A stretch of DNA of 64,000 nucleotides from positions 122,297 through 186,296 of the forward strand of contig QAOA01000890.1 of the NCBI GenBank assembly GCA_003255065.1. Direction: 5' to 3'. Positions 50,070-61,679 of the stretch are shown piece by piece. Both the position numbers and the translations under genes were made by a program. This DNA is from Cercis canadensis (taxonomy: Eukaryota; Streptophyta; Magnoliopsida; Fabales; Fabaceae). Below the pieces are notes generated by a model that saw only the letters and a program-made list of their open reading frames with translations, had not been told where the DNA came from and ran no database searches. Position 1 is the first letter of the stretch; each line of letters opens with the position of its first letter.

Positions 50070-50641
50070 TAAAGGTGAGAAACGGGCCGCCCCGGCTCGA
50101 TCGGGCTGCAGGCTAAAATAGGCCATTTTTATTTGAGCCAGCCAAAGTAAAACCCAGCCCAGCTCTCCTCGGGCTACAGGCCAAAATGGGCTGGCCTACT
50201 TTTTTTTTTTTACATATTTTTAATTATGTTAAAATCTAATAAATATTTAAATTTTTTTCTTTAGTGATTTTATTTCAATTGTTAATGAATTTAATTAAAA
50301 AAAATAAAATATGTATAAAGTAATAAATAAAATTAAAACAAAGAATTAAAGATGTATAAAAAAAATGTATGTAAATATATATTTAAAATAAAGATGTCTA
50401 ATTAACTAAAAAAATTATGATAATCATACTTTAAAACTTAAAGTTAAAAAATATATAGTAATAGAATTTAGTAATCTTAAAAAAAAAAAAAAAGGCCAGC
50501 TGGGCCGGCCCAAACCCAAATGAGCCACGGGCTAAAACGGGCAGGGCCAAATCAACCCGTTTTTATTCAGACCAGTATTATAGGAACCTAGCACAACTTT
50601 TTTTCAGGCCAAAATAGGCTCGGTCCATTTCCCCACCTCTA
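50070..50641. mobile_element. Non-autonomous hAT-type element, copy 3, upstream of the RING gene
   Basis: A 572-bp element starts TAAAGGTGAGAAACGGGCC and ends GGGGAAATGG on the complement strand (CCCCACCTCTA). It has an exact 8-bp duplication GTTGTGTT (50062-50069 and 50642-50649). It ends only about 240 bp before the RING start codon and may have altered that promoter. Confidence 0.87.
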
Positions 50642-50878
50642 GTTGTGTTGGATCTAAAAGACTAAAACCTAGCCGTTACCCCAAGGACAGCCTATCAAGA
50701 TCTCCCTCCCCAGTTTCTAGTCTCCCCCGCCCCCTTCTTCTCGGCAAGTTTTTCCACAATATCCCTTAATCTGAGCTATGCTGTGTAGCTGGTGCCACCA
50801 CCCATCCCCTTCACTTGTCCACCAAACCCCACCGCCACATTAATTGGTGTCTCACTCTCACCCAATTGGTGAAGGGAA

Positions 50879-51265
50879 ATGCTTGATTCAGTTCTTGCGG
50901 CACTTTTCCTGCCCTGCGTTGGCATGAGCACCGTTATCATAGTCTACATGTGCCTTGTCTGGTACGCCACAACCCACCGGCCAGATGTTACGCTATCGGT
51001 GAAGTCCCTTTCTGAGAAAGGCTTGACGCCTTCGGAGCTGGAGAAGTTACCCAAAATCACCGGAAAAGAACTGATCATGGGCACTGAATGCGCCGTCTGC
51101 CTTGACGAGATCGAGAACGAGCAACCGGCTCGACTGGTTCCTGGTTGCAACCACGGGTTCCATGTGGAATGCGCCGACACTTGGCTTTCCAAGCATCCGC
51201 TATGTCCGGTTTGTAGAGCCAAGCTTGATCCTCAGCTTCTCAATTCATCTGAAAATCCATGCTAG
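50879..51265 (+). CDS. ATL23: ATL23-like RING-H2 E3 ubiquitin ligase, intronless, complete
   Basis: The 128-aa product has one N-terminal membrane helix (about residues 5-29, MLDSVLAALFLPCVGMSTVI onward) and a C-terminal RING-H2 finger with Cys71, Cys74, Cys90, His92, His95, Cys98, Cys109 and Cys112 (TECAVCLDEIE, CNHGFHVECADTWL, CPVCRAKL). Between them a GLTPSELEKLPKI stretch is the ATL GLD-like region. Zinc ligands and the conserved Trp102 that contacts the E2 are intact. The N-terminal phrase and short length resemble ATL23/ATL24. Members are membrane-anchored E3 ligases; the substrate is unknown. ATL genes are usually intronless, as here. Codon use is GC-richer than its surroundings. The start codon follows a leader ending GAAGGGAA. 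Confidence 0.93.
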   Translation: MLDSVLAALFLPCVGMSTVIIVYMCLVWYATTHRPDVTLSVKSLSEKGLTPSELEKLPKITGKELIMGTECAVCLDEIENEQPARLVPGCNHGFHVECADTWLSKHPLCPVCRAKLDPQLLNSSENPC

Positions 51266-51589
51266 CTGAAGATTAGTTGAATTTAATCATGGTTTATTAT
51301 CCCCCTTTCCTCGTTGAGATTGTAGTGGTGATGGTAGAGAGAAGCCAACATTGTTCTTAGCTTAATTTGTTAGCATACAGCTATGTGTCGTGTGTTAGGG
51401 TTTGGAGAATGTAGTGCAGAAAACGCTCCGTTTTGCTTTTTGGGATTCTCTCATTGATATGCTATTTTTGGGGGTAGGGGTAGGGTGCGGCGCGGCGGAG
51501 GGTGGATGATCCATATTTTGAGTTCATGATTTGAGCTGTTTCAACTTTCAGGTATTCATATAGATGACTTTTAATTCTTAATTAGTGGG

Positions 51590-51660
51590 TAATTAACTTA
51601 GATTAATTTTTGAACATAGAGTGAAGAAGGGTGAAGAAACAGAGACCAAGATGCCAAGCT
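51590..51660. repeat. Partial direct repeat of 47520-47585
   Basis: About 55 bp around GAACATAGAGTGAAGAAGGG is nearly identical to a stretch at 47520-47585. It lies downstream of the RING gene and seems to be a copied fragment of the unclear sequence upstream. Confidence 0.6.
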
Positions 51661-51929
51661 CGAGTCAAAATTGTTAATTTTTTACTAAAGTACATAAATA
51701 GGTCATACTAAAAAATACAAGAAAGAGTCAAATAAGAAAAGTCAAATTGTTTGAATTAACCACAACCCTACTCAATTTTCGTAAGCTTCCAATTGAGCAT
51801 AATATCTAAAACTTGTGTTACTTTCTAAAAGGAATAGCATACCCTTTTATTATTTATATATCTATATTATTACAAAGTGATATCTATTTACACAAGCACA
51901 CATTATACAATTGGTCTAACTCAAAGAAG

Positions 51930-52074
51930 TTAGGCTGATTGACCGTAATATTATAATTTTATAATTTATTTACACATTTATAATAGTTTTAAATTTATTT
52001 ATCTTAATATTATATTTTTTTAAAAATGAAAAACTTAAAAAAAAAATAGTTTATGGAGCCCACTTTGCATAAAT

Positions 52075-52162
<88 letters not shown>

Positions 52163-52290
52163 TTTCATTTTTTTAAAAGTATAATATTAAAGTAAATAAA
52201 TTTAAAACTGTTATAAATATGTAAATAAATTGTAAAATTATAATATTTAGATCAATCAGCCAAAAAGTTGAGGTTTCAAATTCATTCTCT
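51930..52290. mobile_element. Inverted-repeat MITE with an 81-base T tract at its centre
   Basis: The left arm (TTATTTACACATTTATAATA, ACTAAAGTAAATAA-like blocks) pairs with 52150-52290 over about 120 bp. The middle is an uninterrupted T run at 52077-52157. A related pair of arms flanks 53011-53512. Confidence 0.65.
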
Positions 52291-53010
52291 CATTTTTTCC
52301 GTTAGAAAGTCTAGCTATATTTTTCTAATGACAAAATGAAAAAGAAAACACCCGTTTATTGTATACTTCATGCTTTTCATTCTATGCAAAAGGATTATCA
52401 TGTTGTTAAGAATTTTATATTATACATACATGAAGTTCTCAAGGGATTACAACAATGATTGAGTATTCAATACTCTATTATAAACATTTCATGTTCAAAT
52501 ACTATTAAGATTGGGTAAATGAAATTTTAGATTATTGTGTAGCCTCCTCTAAGAAATAAATATACAGACATCTATTAATACAAATTATACAATGATGATT
52601 TTTCACTTTGGTATCAAATTTTGTCTTCTCCAAAAAGCCCACATCCCCACCCCACCTACCTTCAAATTAAAATAAGGGCATCTCTTTAAATTTGACAACA
52701 CAAAGAAAACCTTTTCGTACCTACTCCTTCACCTTTTACTCAAGTAAGGCATGATAATCCCAACATGCCTTATTTATAGGTGTTGACCGCAACACCTGTA
52801 TTTGTATATTTACTAGGCGGTTGTGTACTTGTTCAATATTTCTTAATTCTAAGATTATCTCCATACGCGGTTGTGTTTAGCTTATTTTTGAAAATATTTA
52901 ATGTTTTATTAGTAAGAGTTTTAATTGAGTTGGAATCTTTTTCTTTTTTTAACATACGTTGTTTTGCTTAAATTTTTGTAACTTTTTTTTGGCATCTAAT
53001 CGGACTCTTT

Positions 53011-53512
53011 GACTGAAATATAGTATTTTAGAAATAATTTATATATTTATTACACTTTTTAATTTATTTACTTTAATATTATATTTTTTAAAAAAATCAA
53101 AAAACAAAAAAATATAATTTAATGTGTGAAGACTACCAAATATGCCGTATGTCATTGTGCGCATCTAGTGGGTGACAGATGGCGTGCCCGTTCTTTACAC
53201 TTTGCAAATGAGAAGTCAAAGAAGTCTTTGGAAAAAAGAGAAAAGGAAAAGAAAATGAGGAAGAAGGGGCCACTGTGGGGAAGAAAGAGAAAAGGAAAAA
53301 GGAGAAAGAAGTGATCACGTGGAGACACGCTATTAGTTATTTGGTAGGTCTAATAGGGATATGCCGATCAGTAGACGGCGTGTCTAGTGGTCCTCATATA
53401 TCAGGTTTTTTTTTTTGTTTTATAATTTTTTTAAAATATAATATTAAGATAAATAAATTAAAAAGTATAATAAATATATAAAATTATTTCTGAATTGTTA
53501 TATTTCAAATAG
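53011..53512. mobile_element. MITE with arms related to 51930-52290
   Basis: Arms at about 53011-53100 and 53405-53512 are inverted relatives (AATTTATTTACTTTAATATT and complement). The 300 bp between are not self-complementary and contain a GA-rich stretch. It lies just upstream of the KUP pseudogene. Confidence 0.55.
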
Positions 53513-56085
53513 CCTCTTAGTTGAGTTTGAGTCTTTTAAGTGTTCTAGTCTTCAAATAGTAAGACAGAAATTTTAATTCGAGTCTACTTGCGGCTGAGAA
53601 TAATACAACTGTACAATTACTCGTAAGTCCAACTTTACTGAGAAGAGTTGTTGTTAACTTCTTTCTTCTCTGCAAAATGAATTATCAATCTCAGCACCCT
53701 CACTCTTCAATGGCTTTATCGGAGATTGTTGTCGATTCTGTTTCTTCTGATGCTCCTAGTCTCCACGACACCAAATGCTTGAAACCAAACCCAGAGGGCA
53801 AGGTATCATCATATGCATAACTTCTTTCTCATCACTCCGTTTCTCTCTATTCTAATATGCATGAATCTTTAAGTATGTAGTCTTGATGGGTTTAACGTTG
53901 ATTATACTTTTGTAGAAGCTTTATACATTCCAAGTTGTGATATCAGGAGAAAAAAACAATGCATATCTTCATATTGTATACTATACTTCCTTTTCTGCTT
54001 TGTCATTGTTCTTTGAATTTTTGGCTTGGCAATGAAGTAATTTTATTATTTTTGTATTCTGATTATTGAATTATTATACAAGCTATTGTTTGAATTTGGA
54101 TTGGCAACATTCATTGAATAAACAGATGTTTCCATGATTTCAGAGAGCTGAATCTCTAGCATATTTCACTTGCTTGACTTGTCACAATTGAATTGAATTT
54201 CCAGATATTAACTGGTGAGAAGTTGTATATTCATGCAATTTTTCTCACAATTTCTCACATTGTGGTACCTAGTTGAATATAGGCCATCCAAAAAGAAAAA
54301 ACATTTTAAATGGGTTCAATTAAATTGGGATCCTCATCAGTGAAAAACAATAAGGAGAGTTGTGGTTGATATAACATAACTCTTAGTTGATTGGGATATT
54401 GATTATGGTTCTCTGAGTAGAGAGGGAATGGAGTAGAAAAACTGAAAATGAGTAATATATGAATATAATGTAAATCTTTATACATTGTATAATTTGATTC
54501 CTTTGGCTAAAGGAAAACAATCTTTACTTTATTACAAAGCAATTCCTTTTTCTCTTTATTCCTGTTTTTCTCTATTCCATTTTTCACTTCATTGGCTTAA
54601 CACAATTGAAACTTCATGTATTAATTGATTGGTTTATTAATTATGCCTATGATCTATTTGTAACAGGGGAATGATAAAAGGGACACTCTGATACTTGCTT
54701 GCAAGACTTTGGGAGTAGTATTTGGAGGACTCTCAACATGGCCATTATATATTTTCTGTGCATTGCCATTGAAGTCTCTAACAGAAGATGACTATCTGGG
54801 CATCTATAGCATCATGTTCTGGACACTTACTCTCACTGGGGTGAAGTATGCTCTGGCTTAGCTGTTAATGCTGGTGATAATGGCGAAGGTACTATTAGAA
54901 ATGCAATGTACTATTAGCTTCATCTGTTTATTTATGAGCATTATTTTCTCCTTCTTGTGGAATTTAAATGGATTTTGAGGTGCGAATTTTCCATTATTAT
55001 GATCTCCTATACTTTATGGTAAATCATGTACAAGACTACAGAAGTGTGAAAAATATATTGGAGAAAGAACACGTGACACATGTTAGTAGATCAAGCTTTT
55101 TTAGGCATACAAGTCTATAACAAGTCATTAGTGTTAATCCTATTAAGTACCATTGACCAAATGAAAAACTCTACCTTATAGGGTTTAGATTTCAAAAGAG
55201 GCTTTTCTAGAAGGAACTTCCCTCTATTTTTCGAATTACGGGGTTCAAAAACGACACAACTTAAGGATTTTTACCCAAAGGGACCCTCAAATAAGTAAAA
55301 GTGCCTGGGAAGAGGTTTTTGCTACTTTTCGAAGCCCAAATTTGAGCTTTTTTAGAAGCTCAATTTCTTGCTTCTGCATAAACAAGTACTTGTCTGTTGT
55401 CTAGTGTCCAACATGGCATGGATTTTATATAGATTGAGAATCACGGATAGAAGTTATCCTCATTTGTCTTTATACACTGGTGTGTTTAGAATCTTGACTA
55501 TCATAGCCAATGATGAATTGCAGGTGGAACATTTGCCTTGTATTCTTTACTTTGCAGGCGTTTGAACATTGGAATCCTTCCTTCTAAACGAGGAAATTTA
55601 AACACCAGTGTTTCAGATTCAATGCCTCCTGGTGGCATTGAAAAGAAAAGTTGGCTTGCCAATTTTTTTCAAAGAAGTATTGTTGCTCGAAGGGTGTTAC
55701 TTCTCATTGCTATGTCAGGCACATGCATGATGATAGGTGATGGTATACTTACACCTGCAATTTCAGGTTTGCTTTGGAATTTATCCATTTTCTTTTACCC
55801 TCATGAAAAATAATTGGTGGCTTTTATAAATTTGAATATCTTTGATTTAACTTTGTGAAGCTCTTTTCAGTGTTGTCTGCAATGGATGGAATCAGGGCAC
55901 TATTTCCTTCTGTTACCAATAGTAAGTGCTTGAGTGAAAATAATTTTGGCATAAACTTGAAAATTTCCAAATTTGATAGTATTAAAAATACTTCTTGAAG
56001 ATTTTAATATCATTTGTTTGGCTCAGCAACATAGCGATCAGATAGGGGTCACATGGTGGATTAAGAAAGGGATAGGCCTAAGATA

Positions 56086-56757
56086 TGTTAAAGAAGGCAT
56101 GCAGCACTACCTTCTCCATTCTAGAGAAATCCTTCTCTAGAAATTTCTTCACTACAAGTTACTACATAGGAAAGTTTTAGAGTGACCTAGTGATGTCTAG
56201 AGATAGCTAGAGTTGGATGGACTCAACTCAAGACTAGAAGACTCTAGAATGTTCTAGAGTACACTAGCATGTGCTATAGAAGGTGTTGAAAAATTCTAGA
56301 ACATCCTAGAAGGTGTTGGAAGGATGTAGAAGCTTCTAGAAGATTCTGGAGCATCCTAAAACCTGGATGAAGGAACTAGACAATCCTAGAGGACTCTAGA
56401 GTCGGCTAGAAGGTTCTAGAAACCTTGAGACATGTTGTAGTTTATTCTAGAACTTTGTAGTTTATTCTACATATGCCTAGGCTAGTAGTTCCCACCTCCT
56501 CCATCACCTATAAATAGGAGTAGCTAAGCTTGTTTTGTGTGTAAGAGAGAAAATGAGGCATCTCTTTACAAGTAAGTGGTGTCTTGAGTGTGAGTTGTGA
56601 GCTTTCTTTTGAGAGTTTGTATTTCTCTTCAAATTGTGAGTGGTCTTTAAAAGTGTTGTAGTCTCTTTCATTGTGGGTATAATGCAAGTAATTTGTTTAC
56701 TTGTTTGGGTCCAATATTAGTAAGTTTAGAGTTGTGCACTCTAAATTTTTCTCAACA
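56086..56757 (+). mobile_element. Solo LTR with heat-shock-element-like cluster (fossil)
   Basis: A 672-bp LTR begins TGTTAAAG, ends CTCAACA, and has an exact 5-bp target duplication AGATA (56081-56085 and 56758-56762). No internal retroelement region is present, so it is a solo LTR left by recombination. Upstream of a TATA box (TATAAATA, 56509-56516) lie many TTCTAGAA-type motifs; 56334-56351 and 56294-56311 each have four alternating GAA/TTC units and 56409-56421 has three, the layout of plant heat-shock elements. This recalls heat-activated copia families such as ONSEN; family membership is inferred only from these motifs. It lies in intron 4 of the KUP pseudogene, same orientation. Confidence 0.85.
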
Positions 56758-56762
56758 AGATA

Positions 56763-57565
56763 TGGAGAGTGTACTCTAGAAAGAATAAGAAGGGCAGGGG
56801 GTGAGAGTATATGATGAGGTGGCAGGTTGTTATGCCACAAGGATTAGTTTGTTACGTAAATGGGAGAGGGCACTGATGCTTGGGGAGTTAGTTATAGAGG
56901 GTCTGGTGTGAGGTGAGAGGGGTATCTAGAGGATCATTCTTAGAAGGGTCGGTTGATAGCCTGGGCAGAGAAATTCTCTGAGGAGCTTCAGCTCTGGGGT
57001 AGAGGTTCAGAAGGTTCCTCTATTGTTCTCTATTTCTATTCCATAGTATAATCATTCTAGTTTATTTTTCTGGACTCTATCACGATCTTAGGTTTTTGAC
57101 AAGTAAGCTTGCGTAAGTTAAGAACTGGTAGTTGTTGCATTGCTTATAAGACTTTTTAAAAGTATGTTGAAATGTTCATCACACAACGCTCTTAAATCCT
57201 TAGGTAACTGGCTACTAGGACACAAAGATAGGGTGACAAATCTCTTCTTATTGATGCATTTTTAAATAAGAGTTAGAATTGCTTCAGGACACAAAAATCC
57301 AACATTGGAGGCAAAAATATTGTGAGAGTAAATGTTGTCTCCAAATCTGTTTTGAATTTCCGAGGCAATTCTAACACCAATTCAGACATGCTAAAGTGTT
57401 GTGAATGACATGATTCAGTATAAATAGGATATAATAATAATGTATGTTTATAGTTTACAATGCTATGCTAAATATCTTAAATCCATCAAGAGATACTTTC
57501 TGAGGTTATCATCATAAATAACACTGTGTAGGCCGAGTTTGCTAACTTTGTCATGCAATTTGCAG
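56763..57565. other. Rest of KUP intron 4; probable older repeat
   Basis: Sequence on both sides of the solo LTR (about 56030-56080 and 56763-57070) is G-rich compared with its surroundings and has no coding role in the transporter. It may be an older repeat into which the LTR element was inserted. No family recognised. Confidence 0.35.
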
Positions 57566-59347
57566 CACATGCGGAAATTCTTTCTGCAGTTGTCTTAGTC
57601 ATTTTGTTTCTGTTGCAGAGATTTGGTACATCTCGTGTGAGTTTCCTGTTTTCCCCCATCATGGTGGCATGGACCGTGACTACCCCACTTGTAGGAGTTT
57701 ACAGGGTCATACACCACTACCCAGCTGTATTTAAGGCCATATCACCACACTACATAATCCATTTCTTTATAAGTAGTGGAAAAACTGGCTGGCTTTTACT
57801 TAGTGGTATAGTCCTTGTCATTACAGGTATGTATCGTATCCTTACTGCATGTCATTGTTATAGAAAGTGGGAAACCTTTGAAGGACTGCTATCTTTCTGA
57901 GTCTAACCAGATTCATATATGGTGCTGACATTAATATATTGATTAGTTTTAAAAGTTTGATAAATTTTTGTTCCATTTGGTTTTGTTAATTCAATTTCCT
58001 GACTCCGAACAGGTTCTGAGGCAATGTTTGCTGATCTTGGTCATTTCAACCAGCGTTCCATTCAGGTTCATTACCATGAATTTGACCTATATTTTTAACT
58101 TATGCTTCTTTCTCACCTAGCAAGCTTCTTTATCTTCTCTTTGTTCAACTTCTTTCTTTTTTTGCAGATCGCTTTTTTGTTTGCAGTCTATCCATCTCTA
58201 TGTTTATTATATCATCATTGACTACAATTGTTGCCAGCCAATCACTGATATCTTCCACGTTTTCTATAATCAAGCAATCTGTTGTGCTGGATTATTTTCC
58301 TAGGGTAAAGATTGTACACACATCTTCACAAAATGAAGGACGGTTTACTCCCCAGAAGTTAACTACTTTCTCATGGTTCTTTGCGTGGCCGTCATACTTA
58401 TTTTTGGAGATGGACAAAAAATTGGAAATGCTTTTGGTATGTTGATAAAGTCCATCATTTCTTTATAGCTTTCAATATATAGTTTCAAAATTGGCTACCA
58501 TATTATCTACACTACCAAATACTTAGGGAATTATTCATGCTAATATTCTGAAGTTTCATCACTCATGCAATGTAGATGTCAAGTTTCCAACTCTTTAGTC
58601 TGTTAATGTATAAATTTAACCTTAATATATTATATTTCATTATTTTTTTTTTTTGCAGGTATTGTTATGAGTTTAGTTATGCTGATCACCAGTACACTAC
58701 TTACATTAGTGATGATTTTGATATGGAGAACTCATCCTTTGCTGGTTGCTCTATATGTTTGCATTTATTTCGTTATGGAAGGAGTTTATGTCAGTGCAGT
58801 TATGACTAAATTTGTTGAAGGTGGATGGGTTCGTTTTGCCATATCATTTATGCTTGCTGTCGTCATGTTTGGCTGGTTCTATGGAAGACAGAAAAAGATG
58901 GAATATGAGTTAGCCAACAAGATAACCTCAGAAAGACTTGAAGAGCTTTTAGCAGACCCCAAGGTTCAAAGGATTCCTGGAATATGCTTCTTTTATACAA
59001 ATATTCAAGATGGCCTCACTCATTTTCTTGAACACTACATTAAGAACATGAAATCCCTTCATCAAGTCACGATATTCACAACACTTCGCTACCTGTTGGT
59101 CCCCAAGGTTACTCTACATGAGAGGGTTGTTATCAAGAAATTGGGGCCCCAAGGGGTATATGGATGTGTGATGCAGTATGGAAGTGATATCTTCTTTGGA
59201 AGAAGCAAGTCCTGCTGGTTTTGTAGAAATAGAAAAGAAAAAGCAATAGAAAATAGAAAATGCAAGAAGCGAGTACAGAAACTTTGGATAGTTGTACTCT
59301 AAAAAAAAATGTTCTCCATTAGTTGTATATAGGGATATGCGATATAA

Positions 59348-59424
59348 CATGATTATTATTAGTTAGTCATTCATGAAATACAATTGGTGTGGTCTTGTAA
59401 CTCCTTCAATGTAACTTAGTCAAG
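59348..59424. repeat. Direct repeat, copy 1 (partner 61567-61640)
   Basis: About 75 bp including GAAATACAATTGGTGTGGTC and TCAATGTAACTTAGTCAAGT follows the end of the KUP pseudogene and recurs almost unchanged at 61567-61640, just before the chlorophyllase pseudogene. Confidence 0.85.
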
Positions 59425-59569
59425 TTGATGTTGCTTAGGTTGGTTTCATAAAGGTATATCCATAGAAATAGCAGCTAATGAGCAATCCCTACTTGAAGAC
59501 TTGTTAATTTCTCTTAATATTTCAAGTCTAAGTAGCAATTAGAACTGAGGCAATGTTATCTTAGGATTA

Positions 59570-61270
59570 TTCCAGGATCCATCAAGTAGCTTGGATATAT
59601 AGAAAGATAAGGGAGCAATGAAGATCAACCTTAAAAGCTGACGATGCCTAAGTTGAACTCGAAGTTGGTGAATCTCATGGGTTGGATGGATCTCGAAGGT
59701 CGGATAAGATCGAGCTAATTTGCATAAATAAAAAGGGTTGGACTCTTGTTTTCGGGCTCCGAAGATTAAGTTAAGTCGATCTGAGCTAAAAATGGTCATT
59801 AATGGTATATGAGTCAAAAGTCCTATACCTATAACGGAGGGGTTATTTATAAGGGTGCTGAGGAAAACGAGAGTGACATACTGATAGGTTTGATTTGGGC
59901 CTTTGATGTAATGGGCCTTCGGTCCAATGAACCTTTGGAATTTGGGCTTTAAGATAAGGCCTCTACACTTACCCCTCCCCCCCCTCTCCTTGAAGCTCAG
60001 AGTTTGATGTGACTGATCTCCGAGCTAAAAGACGGGTTAAAAATGATTGTTTTACGATGATTGCTCATTACTCAGTGTAGGGCCACATGGTGTAACATGA
60101 GTGGTTACTAGGATGGTCGCAATGATAACCACTACGATTTGCGCTTCTTGAGGCAAAAGGCTGTTGTGGACGTGATGTTTGGACTTCCCGAGCTGTGAGG
60201 CGGCTGCTCTCTATCCGTTGGATGCAATTAAGTCAGATCGTTAGATCAGCCATGATGGCCGCTATATATAGGAAGTTCTCAGATTTCATTCTACTCTTTT
60301 ACGAAATCTTCAAAGATCGGTAATTAGGTTGGTGAAAGTTTTAGCAAACTTTGCTTTGTTTGAAATTTCCTGCTCGGTCATTTGTTTATCAAGTAAAGTC
60401 TAGACCCTTTTCTTGTATGGATTAGGTTAATCTTAGATTGGGTCACCAGAAATGAGTTCGTCTAGTAAGTCTTCTAGTTGATCCTTTGAGTCTTCTAGTG
60501 AGTGTGTGAGGAAATCCCTCCAGCGGGATTCCACTTTTTGTTCATAGAGGTATTAGGTCGATTAACTGGTCGATCCGACCCAGTTATACTAGGCAAATGA
60601 AAGAGAAATATAGTAATATTAATTGGGACTATCATGATTTTGACTCAGAAGCTTGTCCTCAGAGTTCCCTTGTCTGTGAGGACGTTCCGAATAATAATTT
60701 TTTTACTTTTAGCATAGCATACATAGAGAGAATGGGGGCCGAGCTTCCTCTTACTGAGTTCAAGATGGAGTTCTTCTGTGTAGTGAACGCGGCCCTTACA
60801 CAACTCCATACTAATGGGAGGGGCTTTCTCCGGGCTTTCCAAGTTTTGTGTAATATGTTATCCATAGATGTCTGAGTAGATGTATTCTTTCATTTTATTT
60901 TTTTACTTTAAAAGATACTAAAGAGTCCGAGCAGAAGTTTATGTATATTGCTAATCATCCTTGATTGTACTTGATGAAACTCGTCGAGGAATCAACGAAA
61001 GGATGGAAGGATCGGTTTTTGCGAGTGACGTTCCAACTTGGGATTGGGTACCCAGGCCAGCCAAGGCTTTTTTCTTGCACGAGGACAGAAGACCTTGGTT
61101 TCCCTTAAGATGGAACCATTATGTTAACAGAATCCGAGCTCAGGTTCTGGGTGAGTACGACTAGGAAGCTCGCCGAATCATATGAATTATTTATGAGCTT
61201 ACTTACGAGAAATTCAAGTTGGTCAAACTGAGAGCCAAGGATTTGATTGGTCATGTAGCCTCCTTCTTTA
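59570..61270 (+). mobile_element. Gypsy-type retroelement remnant (fossil)
   Basis: Frames at 60690-60870 (ELPLTEFKMEFF, AALTQLHTNGRGFLRAF) and 60961-61160 (TWDWVPRPAKAFFL, PWFPLRWN) match the protein domain Pfam calls 'putative gypsy type transposon', common in plant non-autonomous LTR elements. The 59570-60440 stretch before it has the look of an LTR/leader (GGGCCTTCGGTCCAATG) but I cannot set its ends. It is broken in several places and lacks reverse transcriptase and integrase. Confidence 0.6.
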
Positions 61271-61566
61271 TCATGTATTTGTATTTGTATATTAGTTGCA
61301 ATCTTTGTATTTCAATCAAATTAAGCAAGTAGCCTCCCTCTTTATCAGGAACACAAGTTTGGGCAGTTCCGAATCCAACTACCCAGTTGAGGATGACAAG
61401 AATTATGACACAACCATCAGCTTATTTTATGCAACACAATGAAAGTCACGCCTATTTGAATAATTTGCAAGAGATCAATAGTTTAAATATCCATGTTATC
61501 ATCTACTTAAAAAAAAAAAAAANAAAAAAAAAAAAAAAAAAAAAGAAAGATGGAAGTTACTTGACT

Positions 61567-61640
61567 AACATGATTATTATAGTCATACATGAAATACAAT
61601 TGGTGTGGTCTTGTAACTCCTTCAATGTAACTTAGTCAAG
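61567..61640. repeat. Direct repeat, copy 2 (partner 59348-59424)
   Basis: Near-identical to the segment after the KUP pseudogene. An A-rich run with an N at 61523 lies just upstream. Both copies lie in the same orientation, 2.2 kb apart. Confidence 0.85.
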
Positions 61641-61679
61641 TAAATTTGGCCTTCAAGCAAGAGCTTTTGTGTGAGAGTT

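Larger units (their letters stand above)
53677..59302 (+). pseudogene. HAK/KUP potassium transporter (HAK5-type), decayed, eight exons traced
   Basis: Exons 53677-53802, 54667-54888, 55524-55766, 55871-55921, 57566-57826, 58013-58065, 58168-58436 and 58659-59302 keep their GT-AG borders and encode typical K+ transporter segments: LACKTLGVVFGGLSTWPLYI, GTFALYSLLCRRLNIGIL, GDGILTPAIS, SEAMFADLGHFNQRSIQ, SVVLDYFPRVKIVHTS and VTIFTTLRYLLVPKV. The family moves K+ across plasma or vacuole membranes with about 12 helices and 770-800 aa. Breaks: a one-base frameshift in exon 2 (about 54850-54862, stop at 54858), a deletion of about 35-40 codons at about 58200 (the YAGQ to VYWP stretch), a frameshift near 58337, and a changed, shortened C-terminus after YGCVMQYG. 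Conserved splice sites argue for recent decay. A solo LTR and other repeats fill intron 4. Truncated expression cannot be excluded. Confidence 0.82.

Noticed and set aside
54841-54888. Recoding or read-through at the stop in the KUP exon 2
   Set aside because: The next codons make sense only one frame over, and other exons carry independent lesions; decay is simpler.
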